DNA of 64,000 bases. Origin: Microcosmobacter mediterraneus (GTDB lineage Bacteria > Bacteroidota > Bacteroidia > Flavobacteriales > Flavobacteriaceae). Every line of letters begins with the position of its first letter. Position 1 is the first letter of the stretch. The notes beneath the pieces were generated by a model. The model was not told the DNA's origin, made no database searches, and saw nothing but the letters and a program-made list of their open reading frames with translations. The stretch spans positions 62,001 through 126,000 of the forward strand of contig NZ_JAVRIA010000006.1 of the NCBI RefSeq assembly GCF_031846265.1. The letters are read 5' to 3'. This document shows, one piece after another, positions 28,485 to 38,752 of this stretch. A program made the translations under genes and the position numbers.

Positions 28485-29486
28485 TTATAAGTTATTTACG
28501 TACTGAGCTAGATCTACAAGTTTATTGGAATAAGCAAACTCATTATCGTACCAAGCTACGATTTTAAAGAATTTTGAGTTTAACTCAATTCCTGCTCCAG
28601 CATCAAAAATACTTGTTCTAGTGTCGCTCACAAAATCTTGTGATACTACTGCTTCATCTGTATATCCTAAAATACCTTTTAACTCACCATCAGCTGCAGT
28701 TTTAAATACTTTTTTAATCTCATCATAAGAGGTTTCTTTTTGTGTTCTTACAGTTAAATCTACTACAGATACATCTGCTGTAGGAACTCTAAAAGCCATT
28801 CCTGTAAGTTTACCATTTAAATGTGGAATTACTTTACCTACAGCCTTGGCAGCACCTGTTGTGGAAGGAATGATATTCATAATTGCTGATCGTCCTAGTC
28901 TATAATTTTTACGAGATGGTCCATCTACAGTTAATTGTGTAGCTGTTGATGCATGAATGGTCGTCATTAATGCTTCTTCAATACCAAAATTGTCGTCTAA
29001 AACTTTAGCTACTGGAGCTAAACAATTGGTTGTACAAGATGCGTTAGATACGATAGTTTGGCTTGCAGTTGCTTTTTTATGGTTAACTCCCATAACAAAC
29101 ATTGGAGCATCTTTACTTGGTGCAGAGATAACTACTTTTTTAGCACCAGCATCAATATGGTATTGTGCTGTATCTAGTGTGGTAAAAATACCTGTACACT
29201 CTGCAACAACATCAGTTCCAACTTCATCCCATTTTAGATTTTTAGGATCACGTTCAGCTGTAACTCTAATTGTTTTTCCGTCAACGACTAAATGACCATC
29301 TTTTACCTCGATAGTACCATCAAATCTTCCATGAACAGAATCGTATTCTAATAAATACGCTAAGTGTTCCACATCTAGTAAATCGTTAATAGCTACAACA
29401 TCTACATCAGCACGTTTTACAGTAGCTCTAAATACAATTCTACCTATTCTACCAAATCCGTTAATTCCTAATTTTAAGTTCGACAT
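28485..29486 (-). CDS. gapA: Glyceraldehyde-3-phosphate dehydrogenase, type I
   Basis: A 333-residue GAPDH catalysing the NAD-dependent oxidation of glyceraldehyde 3-phosphate in glycolysis. The Rossmann motif is GINGFGRIGR (7-16), D35 supports NAD over NADP, the catalytic cysteine is C151 in SNASCTTNCLAP, and H178 completes the pair. The length is standard. It follows pfkA by 32 bp in the same direction, so two glycolytic enzymes are made from one transcript. Confidence 0.96.
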   Translation of the reverse strand: MSNLKLGINGFGRIGRIVFRATVKRADVDVVAINDLLDVEHLAYLLEYDSVHGRFDGTIEVKDGHLVVDGKTIRVTAERDPKNLKWDEVGTDVVAECTGIFTTLDTAQYHIDAGAKKVVISAPSKDAPMFVMGVNHKKATASQTIVSNASCTTNCLAPVAKVLDDNFGIEEALMTTIHASTATQLTVDGPSRKNYRLGRSAIMNIIPSTTGAAKAVGKVIPHLNGKLTGMAFRVPTADVSVVDLTVRTQKETSYDEIKKVFKTAADGELKGILGYTDEAVVSQDFVSDTRTSIFDAGAGIELNSKFFKIVAWYDNEFAYSNKLVDLAQYVNNL

Positions 29487-29518
29487 ATTAATTTTTATCT
29501 TAATTAAATTCTTAATTG

Positions 29519-30505
29519 TTATATGGACAGTATGTCCGAAATTCTAAGTAATTCTCTATTTATATCATGATGCCCTGTTTTAATGGCATCAATATCAGAA
29601 GCAGTAATTATGTTATTTTCTATTCCTACCATAATATCTCGCTTACCATCTAGCAAAAATTCTATAGCTTTTACTCCTAATCTACTAGCTAATACACGAT
29701 CAAAACAACTTGGGCTTCCACCACGTTGTAAATGACCAATAACAGTCACTTTAGCTTCATATTCTGGTAGACGTTTCCCAACTTCTTCTGCAAGTTCAAA
29801 AACATTCTCACCAGTTTTATCACCTTCAGCTACAATAACAATACTAGATGTTTTGCCTGATCTTCTACTTCGTTTCAATGACTCCAAAAGCGTATCCAAA
29901 CCAATGTTTTCTTCTGGAATAAGGATTTCTTCTGCTCCTGCTCCAACACCACTATTTAATGCAATAAATCCTGCATCTCTTCCCATGACTTCAATAAAGA
30001 AAAGTCTGTTATGTGAGCTGGCAGTATCTCTAATTTTATCTACTGCTTCAACCACAGTATTTAAAGCGGTATCATAGCCTATTGTAAATTGAGTTCCTCT
30101 AATGTCATTATCAATGGTTCCTGGAATACCAACCACAGGAATATCGTATTCCTGGCTAAAAATAAGTCCACCTGTAAACGTTCCATCACCACCAATAAGC
30201 ACTAAAGCATCAACTTTAGCTTCTTTTAGATTGTCATAGGCTTTTTGTCGACCTTCTTTAGTTCTGAAATCTTTAGAACGAGCCGATTTTAATATTGTAC
30301 CGCCTTTATTGATGATATTTTTTACACTTCGAGGCGACATTTCTTCATAATCATTTTCAATGATTCCTTGGTAACCTCTATAAAAACCTAGGCATTTAAT
30401 ATCGTAATAAGCACAAGCTCTAACTACTGCTCTTATGGCTGCATTCATTCCTGGAGCATCACCTCCAGATGTCATTACACCTATTTTTTTAATGTCTTTT
30501 GACAT
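29519..30505 (-). CDS. pfkA: 6-phosphofructokinase
   Basis: A 328-residue ATP-dependent phosphofructokinase. ATP-binding SGGDAPGMNAAIRA (13-26) and GGDGTF (near 104), and the catalytic IPGTIDNDI loop with its two aspartates are all present, as is the FFIEVMGRDAG substrate motif. G at the position after the second GGDG favours ATP over pyrophosphate use. First gene of the pfkA-gapA unit, with a candidate promoter upstream. Confidence 0.96.
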   Translation of the reverse strand: MSKDIKKIGVMTSGGDAPGMNAAIRAVVRACAYYDIKCLGFYRGYQGIIENDYEEMSPRSVKNIINKGGTILKSARSKDFRTKEGRQKAYDNLKEAKVDALVLIGGDGTFTGGLIFSQEYDIPVVGIPGTIDNDIRGTQFTIGYDTALNTVVEAVDKIRDTASSHNRLFFIEVMGRDAGFIALNSGVGAGAEEILIPEENIGLDTLLESLKRSRRSGKTSSIVIVAEGDKTGENVFELAEEVGKRLPEYEAKVTVIGHLQRGGSPSCFDRVLASRLGVKAIEFLLDGKRDIMVGIENNIITASDIDAIKTGHHDINRELLRISDILSI

Positions 30506-30537
30506 GTTTTTAATGTTTGAAAAGTAAAATTACTAAA

Positions 30538-30566
30538 CAAAATAAAGAAACTTGAAGCGTTTGCAA
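30538..30566 (-). promoter_or_regulatory. Candidate promoter of pfkA-gapA
   Basis: On the minus strand a TTG (30566-30564) is followed after 18 bp by TTATTTTG (30545-30538), one mismatch from TAnnTTTG. Position and spacing fit a Flavobacterium-type promoter about 30 bp before the pfkA ATG. Confidence 0.45.
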
Positions 30567-30639
30567 TTAATTTAACGTTAGGTATAAAATTCAAACGTTT
30601 TCGTTAATAACTATTCTGAAAACCTAGGCATATAGCTCA

Positions 30640-33600
30640 TTAATTTTGAGATGTTGAGTCTTTTTTCTTAACATTTATGAAGTCAGGAAAATCACTTTCT
30701 TTAGTATTTTCTTTGGGTTTCTCTTTTTGTTTCTCCTTGGTTTTATTTTTACCAGAAAATATAATTTGAATAAGTTCTCTAAAAGTATCAAACTCTACAT
30801 TGTAAGATAAACCTATACCTTGAGTATAACCAATCTCCTCACCAAAATTTCTGATGGTATTTTCTCTATTAAAGAACTGAGCTCGTAAAGTACCATCATC
30901 ATTTAGCAACCAATCTATCTGAACATCACCAGCTATAACAGATTGTGTTGCACCACCAATAGGCACACCTACTTTACCATTAATAACAACCTTTTCTGAA
31001 ATTTTGGTTTCTAAAGTTAAACCTACTCTATCGTCGGTTTGCACATCTGGACTATTTTGTCCTATTTCGTAGTTAACACCTAACTTTAATTGATCGTCTT
31101 GATCACCTAATATATTCCCAATAATTCCATTAAGACGTTCTGCAATAGTTCCTGATAAATTAAGATCATCTAAGCCTCTTGCAAAAGAACCTGTTGTTAA
31201 AAGATATAAAGCTTGATTGTCTCTATCCTCTTTAGATGTTAGTCTATAATTAAGCTCAGACTTTATCGTAGAGTTTACATTTGGAAAATTGAACGTGAAA
31301 TCTGGTTCTGGCTGTTCTAATTCTCCTGTTAAATTAATTTGCAATTCAACTGGAATACTTCTATTTATAGGATTATCTAGCAATACTGAAGGGTTAGTAT
31401 TAGTGGTATAGATAGCTTGTAGGTTAATAAGAGCATCAAAAGGTTCTCCTTCCCAATCAATGGTTCCTCCTGGTTTTACCTGAAACTCTTTTTGTACCAA
31501 AGCACCATATCTAAAGTTATAACTTCCTTGAAATACCGCAAAAGTTCCATACATATTGAACTTACCATTAGTATTAATATCGAACAGTAAGTTGCCTTCA
31601 CCTTTTCCTTTTATAGTGCTTCCTGAATTTTTATCAATTACAATTTCTATCTCTGCATTTTGATTAACATTCAAATCAAAAAACAATTCTAAACCTTTTA
31701 TTTCAGTTTCCCTGACAACTTCACCTTTATAACGTGCTACTTTTTCTTCTGGACTTAAAAAATGAATGTAAGAGTTATCACCAAAGGATTCAGAATCGTT
31801 TAAAGGAATATTAAAAACTGTCCCTTTTTCTGTTGCACCTTCAAACTCTATTTTTAACTGATCAGTTGGTCCAAAAATATCGGCTTTACCACTTACAAAT
31901 CCGGTTCCGTAGTACAGTGCATCTTCAGTCTCATCTGTACTAAGAACCAACATTCGTTCAGTTGATAATTCTAAGCCAAGCTCCCAATCTGAAAGGTTGT
32001 TATGACTGATATTACCATTGAGTAAACCTCTAGAAAAGTATTCAGAATCTGTCATAACTACATTATCAAATACAAACTCTTGCTTTCTTAGGTTAACTTT
32101 AGAATCAAAATCAAAACTATAATCTACGTTTAAGTAAGGAATAGATAAACCTGCTCTGTCCAATAATAACTGTCCATTAATATCTGGTCTATTTAGATTA
32201 CCAGTTATGTCTGCATTACCCGAAACTACACCTCGTATATTATTAATGACACCTTCACCTAAAGGATTTAGAGGATCTAGGAGAAACTCTTCAAAATCTA
32301 CAGCTACATTAACAGATGGCCTCTTTGCATCAAAATTAATATCTCCTTGCGCATTTAAAGTTGTTAACCCATCATTTTCTAAAGTTATATCTACGAGGTA
32401 ATTCGTTAGAGATTGCTGACCTGAAAGTTTGGCTTTTAAATTACCTAAGTTATACCTGTTAAGCTCCAAGTTTTCAATATTAATATCTGAGCTAGGCACA
32501 TAATTGCCTTCGCGTTGTAAAAGCTTTATATTTCCATTAATGCTTCCTGCCAAGGCTAAACTATCTATTGGAGGAGTTATCTTTACAAGATCAATGTCAT
32601 TAAAATCTAGATTTAGATTTTTATTTGTATTACCTATAATTTCGCCAGAAAGCGTCATATCTTCATCATAATGACTCATCACTAAATCATCTATGTAGAA
32701 GTCTTTTAAATCTTTATCAAACGTTACTTTATTAAGTTTATTTCTGTTTGAATTAATTTGCCAATCATACCCTTTAAATTGAATATCTGAGCGTTTAAAA
32801 CCAACAACAAATTTATTGTCTTCGTTGATTGTGTAGAATAAATTTAGATCGAAAGTATCATCGTTAAATTTACCACCTTTAAATTCTGAATTAACAAACA
32901 AAGTATCTCTAACTGTTCTGTTTATAAAATTAAAATCTGAAATATTATAGTGCTTAGAACCAATAGAATCCATAGCAATATAAGTGTTGTAAACAGGATT
33001 ACTATTATCAACATTCATAGTAATTTCTTCTGCAAAATAATCTCTAAAATTTACTTGTGGTGCATCAAAACTGAGCTTAAAACGCTTGGCGTCTGTTTCT
33101 ATTCTTCCTTTTATGGTTGTATTCTCGCTTAACTTTAAATCTTTAAAAAACACAGTAACTATTTTACTGTAAATCTTAAAATCAAAATCTAAGTATTGAT
33201 TATCTTCAAGATCATGCGGACTGTAATTTGTAAAAATACTGCCAATTGAGTTTTCTGTTAGTTTTTGGATATCATCAAACTTAAAATTACCTTTAATAAA
33301 ACCACTAATAATATCTGGCGAATTAATAGTAACGATTCTGTCTTTATCTGTAAAATCTGATGTTACTGTAAAATCTTGAAAAAAATAATTTTCGTCTTGA
33401 TTCTTATAGATTGTATTTTTTACATTAACTACTCCAATGGCATCTTCGATTGAAGATCCTTTCATAGACATATCTACTTTTCCTCTAAAAACAGAGACAC
33501 TATCTCTTGTTACAAAATTTAAAGTTTTAAGGTTAGCCAAAGCAACTTCTGCCTTAAAGTCGTAAGTCTTTATATCGTTAGAAAAATCTACTAAACCATT

Positions 33601-35094
33601 AAAATTAAGTTTTAAATTATTGTCATCAGCAATTAAAATACCATCAAAGACTCTATCGCCTAGCTTACCTTCAACATTGATATTTCTGTATAAATAATTG
33701 TTATAAGCTAACTCAAATACTTCTCCTGTAATTTTAGTATCTAACGTTTCTAATGTAAATCCTTTTCCATCAACTTCTAAGTCAAAAGATGTTTTCCCAA
33801 CTTTCTCATCATTTGCAATTGGTCCCAAATCAAATTCACGAAACAATAGTGTTCCCTTATAATCTGCATTATCTATATCATCGATTTTAGTCATCTGTAA
33901 ATCTGAATCAATAAATCCTAATTCGGTATCGATATTAATATCAGCATCAATTGTAGAATCAGTTATATAAGAATCTCCAGTGATTTTGAAGCTGCCTAAT
34001 TTTGCAAATATTGATGGTATAGATTCTCCTAAAATATTAGGTAATAAAGCTCTTAAATCATAGTAATTAGAGGATAAATTTCTAAATCTACCATCCATAG
34101 AAAAATTATTGGCTTCACTATTAAATAAGTTTATAAAGAGAATATCACCATATATTTTTGTTTGATTTCCAGAATTTAGTTGAAGTTTATCTGCTTTTAG
34201 ATTATTAAGAGTCCCTGAAAGATGAACACTTAACTTGGCATTTTGATTAGCGCCAAATTCGTTGTAGAATACATTCAAATCATCTAATTGTACCGAAGAA
34301 TCACTAAAATTAGCTGTAACATTAACCTTATCTGTAAAATCTTTTAAATCTTCGCGCTTGTAATCAAAAGAGATAGAACCATTAAGGTTTGATTTTTCAG
34401 TCTTAACATTTAAATTCTGAAAATTCATTTGACTTCTTGAATAAGTGAAATCTGTAATCATATTTTTAACTCGTAAACCACGACGATCTAAAAAAGATAA
34501 TCTATTAATACGTGCACTAACGTCTGGTCCATTTATTAAAAAATTAGTAGCGTTGATATTGAGATCAGTAAATTCCAAAATTTCCATCTTCTCTTTATTC
34601 TCATCAGAAAGTCTAAACTCACTATCATAAATAGAGATATCACTTGTAGAAAGTAAAAAACCACTTGGCTCATCTGTAGGCTCATCTTCATCAAAACGAG
34701 CTACAAAAATATCGAGGTTAGTATCCTCAGCACCTTTGTAAGTTTTTATATTTAAAAGCAGTCCTTCAATATCTACATCACCAAAATTGAGCTTACCATC
34801 ATATAATTTTTTAAAGCTTATTATAGAGGTATTTAACTCTTGTATAGCTATTAAGGTATCTTTTTTATAATCCTCAATGTAAATACCTTTAAGCTCAACA
34901 TCGCCATTAAATTGTAAGCCAACTTTGCCAATGTTTATATTAGTTCCAAAATCCTCATTAAGTCTTTTAGTAGCATATTTACCTAATTTGGTTTGTACAG
35001 AAGGTATGGAAAGAACAAGAACCAGAATAACAAAGAGCAACAGAATGATGCCAATTATTTTCGATGTTATTTTTAGTACTTTTTTGATGCGCAT
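30640..35094 (-). CDS. TamB-family translocation and assembly protein
   Basis: A 1484-residue envelope protein. One N-terminal membrane anchor (about 10-30) is followed by a very long repetitive beta-rich region and a C-terminal TamB/DUF490 domain (about 1230-1450), with VNYEIGQNSPDVQTDD and GVPIGGATQSVIAGDVQIDW as typical strands. AsmA/TamB-type proteins form hydrophobic grooves spanning the periplasm, thought to carry phospholipids to the outer membrane or aid beta-barrel assembly with TamA/BamA. The C-terminus ends in an unusual Lys/Glu-rich tail (KNKTKEKQKEKPKENTKE). It is divergent from tsaD with 115 bp between the starts. Confidence 0.9.
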   Translation of the reverse strand: MRIKKVLKITSKIIGIILLLFVILVLVLSIPSVQTKLGKYATKRLNEDFGTNINIGKVGLQFNGDVELKGIYIEDYKKDTLIAIQELNTSIISFKKLYDGKLNFGDVDIEGLLLNIKTYKGAEDTNLDIFVARFDEDEPTDEPSGFLLSTSDISIYDSEFRLSDENKEKMEILEFTDLNINATNFLINGPDVSARINRLSFLDRRGLRVKNMITDFTYSRSQMNFQNLNVKTEKSNLNGSISFDYKREDLKDFTDKVNVTANFSDSSVQLDDLNVFYNEFGANQNAKLSVHLSGTLNNLKADKLQLNSGNQTKIYGDILFINLFNSEANNFSMDGRFRNLSSNYYDLRALLPNILGESIPSIFAKLGSFKITGDSYITDSTIDADINIDTELGFIDSDLQMTKIDDIDNADYKGTLLFREFDLGPIANDEKVGKTSFDLEVDGKGFTLETLDTKITGEVFELAYNNYLYRNINVEGKLGDRVFDGILIADDNNLKLNFNGLVDFSNDIKTYDFKAEVALANLKTLNFVTRDSVSVFRGKVDMSMKGSSIEDAIGVVNVKNTIYKNQDENYFFQDFTVTSDFTDKDRIVTINSPDIISGFIKGNFKFDDIQKLTENSIGSIFTNYSPHDLEDNQYLDFDFKIYSKIVTVFFKDLKLSENTTIKGRIETDAKRFKLSFDAPQVNFRDYFAEEITMNVDNSNPVYNTYIAMDSIGSKHYNISDFNFINRTVRDTLFVNSEFKGGKFNDDTFDLNLFYTINEDNKFVVGFKRSDIQFKGYDWQINSNRNKLNKVTFDKDLKDFYIDDLVMSHYDEDMTLSGEIIGNTNKNLNLDFNDIDLVKITPPIDSLALAGSINGNIKLLQREGNYVPSSDINIENLELNRYNLGNLKAKLSGQQSLTNYLVDITLENDGLTTLNAQGDINFDAKRPSVNVAVDFEEFLLDPLNPLGEGVINNIRGVVSGNADITGNLNRPDINGQLLLDRAGLSIPYLNVDYSFDFDSKVNLRKQEFVFDNVVMTDSEYFSRGLLNGNISHNNLSDWELGLELSTERMLVLSTDETEDALYYGTGFVSGKADIFGPTDQLKIEFEGATEKGTVFNIPLNDSESFGDNSYIHFLSPEEKVARYKGEVVRETEIKGLELFFDLNVNQNAEIEIVIDKNSGSTIKGKGEGNLLFDINTNGKFNMYGTFAVFQGSYNFRYGALVQKEFQVKPGGTIDWEGEPFDALINLQAIYTTNTNPSVLLDNPINRSIPVELQINLTGELEQPEPDFTFNFPNVNSTIKSELNYRLTSKEDRDNQALYLLTTGSFARGLDDLNLSGTIAERLNGIIGNILGDQDDQLKLGVNYEIGQNSPDVQTDDRVGLTLETKISEKVVINGKVGVPIGGATQSVIAGDVQIDWLLNDDGTLRAQFFNRENTIRNFGEEIGYTQGIGLSYNVEFDTFRELIQIIFSGKNKTKEKQKEKPKENTKESDFPDFINVKKKDSTSQN

Positions 35095-35124
35095 TGATGT
35101 GTAAGAACTATCAAGTTAAAATCC

Positions 35125-35132
35125 TACTTTTG
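35125..35132 (+). promoter_or_regulatory. -7 box upstream of tsaD
   Basis: TACTTTTG, an exact TAnnTTTG match, stands 77 bp before the tsaD ATG inside the divergent spacer with tamB. No clear TTG -33 element. Confidence 0.4.
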
Positions 35133-35209
35133 TATGTACGTAAAAACAATTACGACTAGACGTTTTTACTGCAATCAAAATTAACAATTATTGTGCCTAA
35201 ATAACTCTA

Positions 35210-36232
35210 ATGTCTTCAGAAAATATTTACATCCTCGGAATTGAATCTTCTTGTGATGATACTGCTGCAGCTGTGTTATGTAACGGAAAGCAGTTAAGTA
35301 ATGTTGTGGCTAACCAAACCATACATACAGATTATGGTGGTGTAGTACCAGAATTAGCCTCTAGAGCACACCAGCAGAATATAGTACCAGTAGTGCATCA
35401 AGCCCTTGTAAAAGCTGGTATTGACAAATCGCAACTTAACGCAGTTTCTTTTACCAGAGGACCTGGTTTAATGGGCTCTTTGCTTGTAGGCACCTCCTTT
35501 GCTAAGTCTTTGGCTTATGGATTAGATATTCCACTTATTGATGTTAACCATATGCAAGCCCATATTTTAGCACATTTTATTGAAGAAAAAGACTATAAAA
35601 AACCTGAATTCCCATTTTTAGCTATGACCATTTCTGGAGGACATACGCAAATCGTAAAAGTGAACTCCTATTTTGACATGAACGTTATTGGTGAAACTAT
35701 TGACGATGCTGTTGGTGAAGCTTTTGATAAAAGTGGTAAAATTCTAGGCTTAGGATATCCTGCTGGACCAGAAATAGACAAACGTGCTAAACTAGGCAAT
35801 CCTAAGGCATTTAAATTTACTAAACCAAAAGTAGAGGGCTTAAATTTTAGTTTCTCTGGACTAAAAACTGCGATATTGTATTTTATTCAGCGCGAAACTA
35901 AAGCGAATCCTAATTTTGTAAAAGAAAATCTTAACGACATCTGTGCATCTATTCAGTACACCATTATTGGTATACTCATGGATAAGTTAAAGCTTGCGTC
36001 TAAAGATACTGGGATAAAACATATTGCTATTGGAGGTGGTGTTTCGGCAAATTCCGGAATACGCGAAGCTTTAAAATCTGGTGAGCAAAAATTTGGTTGG
36101 ACCACTTACATTCCAAAGTTTGAATACACCACAGACAACGCTGCCATGATAGCTATTGTTGGTTATTTAAAATATTTAGAAAACGATTTTGCAATGCATG
36201 ATGTTATGGCTTCTGCTAGACTTAAAATTTAA
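35210..36232 (+). CDS. tsaD: tRNA threonylcarbamoyladenosine (t6A37) transferase TsaD
   Basis: A 340-residue ASKHA-fold enzyme that moves threonylcarbamoyl from TC-AMP to A37 of ANN-decoding tRNAs, with TsaB and TsaE. The N-terminus GIESSCDDTAAAV, metal-binding H114 and H118 in NHMQAH, the TISGGHTQ loop and the TDNAAMIA motif near the C-terminus are all as expected. Length typical. Partners are not in this window. Confidence 0.96.
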   Translation: MSSENIYILGIESSCDDTAAAVLCNGKQLSNVVANQTIHTDYGGVVPELASRAHQQNIVPVVHQALVKAGIDKSQLNAVSFTRGPGLMGSLLVGTSFAKSLAYGLDIPLIDVNHMQAHILAHFIEEKDYKKPEFPFLAMTISGGHTQIVKVNSYFDMNVIGETIDDAVGEAFDKSGKILGLGYPAGPEIDKRAKLGNPKAFKFTKPKVEGLNFSFSGLKTAILYFIQRETKANPNFVKENLNDICASIQYTIIGILMDKLKLASKDTGIKHIAIGGGVSANSGIREALKSGEQKFGWTTYIPKFEYTTDNAAMIAIVGYLKYLENDFAMHDVMASARLKI

Positions 36233-36239
36233 TCTGAAA

Positions 36240-37964
36240 TTAGTCCTTCAAAATTTTAAATATCTCTTTATATCCTTCAATTTCAATTTCAAGAAGGTAA
36301 ATACCTGCTGACATATCTGTTGGCAAAAGAATTTTATCTGTTTGAAGTAAGGATTTTGATAAGACTTCTCTTCCACCTAAATCTAAAACTCTCAAATCTA
36401 CTTTTGTTTGCAACTGCTTTAAATCTATCGTTAATAAATTTTTTACAGGATTGGGATAGATGGAAATCATATCTTCAAAATTGTTTTCAGTAATACTAAG
36501 ATTAGGACAAGCTTCTATACTTAACTGTACTATAAATACGTCAGCTTCATTATTTGAGAGTGGTGCAGAATTACCAATATTGGTTAAATTGGTAATATCT
36601 GGCCCTGGATCAAAATCTACTGTACCTTCAAATATTCCAGACATCAATAACTTGCCAGAGTTTGTCGGTAATAATTCATAAGGTAATTGTGTAGCTGGCG
36701 CATTAATAACCTTTGCGCATTGGTAATTGCCGCCAGCATCTAGCATACTAATAAAAATATCAAAATCTACAAAATCTGTTGATTCTAATTCAAGCACCTC
36801 AGAACTTGGGTCAAAATCCGTGGTTCCTGAGAATCCACCAGCCGTAAAAACATTTCCTTGATTGTCTATTTTTAAAGATGGCGAGTTGGTGGAACCATTA
36901 CCTCCTAATCGTCTTGCCCAAACTAATGATCCTGTATCTTCTGTTATTTTAGTTATAAATACATCTTGTGTACCTGTAGAAGTTAAGTTAGATATTGCAG
37001 AACTTGGATCAAAATCACCAGTTCCAGTAAAAGAACCAGATAAATAAACACTACCATTATTGTCTATCTGAAGATCATAAGGCACCTGAAAGTCATCACT
37101 ACCAAGATTCCCAGCCCATAATAAATTACCTGAAGTATCTAATTTGCAAAGAAAAATATCAAGACTTCCTTGAGAAGTTAAGTTAGTAGTACCGCTTGCT
37201 GGATCAAAATCAGCAACACCCGAAAATTCTCCTGCAAAATAGATACCTCCATTATCATCTATTACTAAAAAGTCACTGTAGTCAAAACCCGTTCCTCCAA
37301 ATTGCTTAACCCAAACAAATTCTAGGTTACTATCTAACTTTAACACATATATATCACGACTTCCAAAGACAGTTAAATTAGCAGTACCAACATTTGGATT
37401 AAAATCTACAGTTTCAGAAAATAAGCCTGTGGCGTAAATTGATCCATCATCATCAATGGATATAGCGTTAACTGTATCTAAATTAGAACCACCAATTTGA
37501 TTAGCCTCTACAAAATTACCCTCAGAATCTAATTTAACAATAACAATATCATTAGTTCCGTTTGCAGTGAAGTTTTGCACATCTGGTCCAGGATCTAAAT
37601 CTACAGTTCCATTGAGACTAAACCCTAAAATAACATTATCAAAACTATCAACCACTAAATGCTCTGGACTGAAACCATCAAAAGTTTTAGCCCAGATAAA
37701 ATTGCCTAATTCATCTAATTTTGTAACATAAGAAAATCCTGTTAAATTAAATACACCTGAACCTGGATTAAAATCTGCAGTTCCTGCGCTACCAACATTA
37801 GCTAAAGTACCAAAGTGATAAATATTACCATGATTATCAATATACATATCTGCAAAATCAACGCCATCTTCTGAAGAGAATTGACCAGCCCAATCCAAGG
37901 ATTGAGATTGAATTTTAGAATTAAAAAATAATAGAACTAAAAGTGAAAGTATAGACCTAAGCAT
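36240..37964 (-). CDS. Secreted SBBP-repeat protein with T9SS type A sorting domain
   Basis: A 574-residue protein with a signal peptide (1-20) and about seven to eight repeats of a beta-propeller unit marked by F/DFDPxxGxxNLT and KLDxxGNxxWAxxxGG. The last 80 residues are a type A C-terminal sorting domain (ISIYPNPVKNLLTIDL, then VLDLGGREV and SAGIYLLEIE), which directs secretion by the type IX system and attachment to the surface. Function of the propeller is unknown. The gene is convergent with tsaD, 7 bp apart. Confidence 0.9.
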   Translation of the reverse strand: MLRSILSLLVLLFFNSKIQSQSLDWAGQFSSEDGVDFADMYIDNHGNIYHFGTLANVGSAGTADFNPGSGVFNLTGFSYVTKLDELGNFIWAKTFDGFSPEHLVVDSFDNVILGFSLNGTVDLDPGPDVQNFTANGTNDIVIVKLDSEGNFVEANQIGGSNLDTVNAISIDDDGSIYATGLFSETVDFNPNVGTANLTVFGSRDIYVLKLDSNLEFVWVKQFGGTGFDYSDFLVIDDNGGIYFAGEFSGVADFDPASGTTNLTSQGSLDIFLCKLDTSGNLLWAGNLGSDDFQVPYDLQIDNNGSVYLSGSFTGTGDFDPSSAISNLTSTGTQDVFITKITEDTGSLVWARRLGGNGSTNSPSLKIDNQGNVFTAGGFSGTTDFDPSSEVLELESTDFVDFDIFISMLDAGGNYQCAKVINAPATQLPYELLPTNSGKLLMSGIFEGTVDFDPGPDITNLTNIGNSAPLSNNEADVFIVQLSIEACPNLSITENNFEDMISIYPNPVKNLLTIDLKQLQTKVDLRVLDLGGREVLSKSLLQTDKILLPTDMSAGIYLLEIEIEGYKEIFKILKD

Positions 37965-38125
37965 AGATTTTGATATTTATTGTTTACTAAGCATCGATAA
38001 ACCTTAAAATGGTCATCATAAAAAAACAGTTGTTGAAACTTCTGTTAATAACACATTAAAGTATTATGAAATAAGGTTTCAATTTTATGTTCATTTGTTT
38101 TACAAACTAACTTTTGTAATTACTT

Positions 38126-38752
38126 ATGAAAATATATTACGCAGTTTTCCTTTTTTGCCTCCCTTTTTTTGCCCAATCTCAAAACAATTTAGAACGCGAA
38201 TTAGATTCCATTAAAACTTCTGAGGAAGCCTCTAGCTTTATAAAAGACAATAAAAGTCATAAAGGAAAAATCATCACCTTTAATAAAGCTAAACACAATA
38301 CTAGCTTAGCTGAAGAATTATTTAAACTAAGTAAAGGCGGGAAAAAAGTCTATAAAAACGACTTTTCTAATACGTATTATAAAGTTATTGAAAAAACAGC
38401 AACACCATATTTTAAACTGAGTATTATTTATTTAGATGGTACCAAAAAATCTATGGAAGAGATCAACAAAATAAGATCTACTGTTCTCTATAGATATAAC
38501 GAAGGCTATAAATTTAAAGATCTAGCGAGACTATATTCTATGGATCAAAGTGCCAAAACTGGTGGTGATTTGGGTTGGTTGACTAATGGTGATCTAAATG
38601 CTGATTTTGAGGAAAAAATTAAAGCTACTGACGAACTTATTTTTACTGTAGACATGCCTGAACAAAATGGCTATTTTGTTGTGCTTAAAACTGAAAATCC
38701 AAGACTTATTGAAGAAATTAAAGTGCTTAGACTTACCGAAACGAAAAAGTAA
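38126..38752 (+). CDS. Exported parvulin-type peptidyl-prolyl isomerase
   Basis: A 208-residue protein with a signal peptide (MKIYYAVFLFCLPFFAQS). The C-terminal half (about 90-195) is a PpiC/parvulin rotamase domain (ARLYSMDQSAKTGGDLGWLTNGDL and FTVDMPEQNGYFVVLKTE). The N-terminal half is a charged region with no clear domain. Likely a periplasmic folding helper. Its stop overlaps the ATG of rsmE (TAATG), so they form one transcript. Confidence 0.85.
   Translation: MKIYYAVFLFCLPFFAQSQNNLERELDSIKTSEEASSFIKDNKSHKGKIITFNKAKHNTSLAEELFKLSKGGKKVYKNDFSNTYYKVIEKTATPYFKLSIIYLDGTKKSMEEINKIRSTVLYRYNEGYKFKDLARLYSMDQSAKTGGDLGWLTNGDLNADFEEKIKATDELIFTVDMPEQNGYFVVLKTENPRLIEEIKVLRLTETKK

Noticed and set aside
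36240..37964. Periodic repeats in the T9SS protein considered as a possible repeat array
   Set aside because: The repeats are coding, unequal in length and diverged; they encode propeller units, not CRISPR or a DNA-level array.
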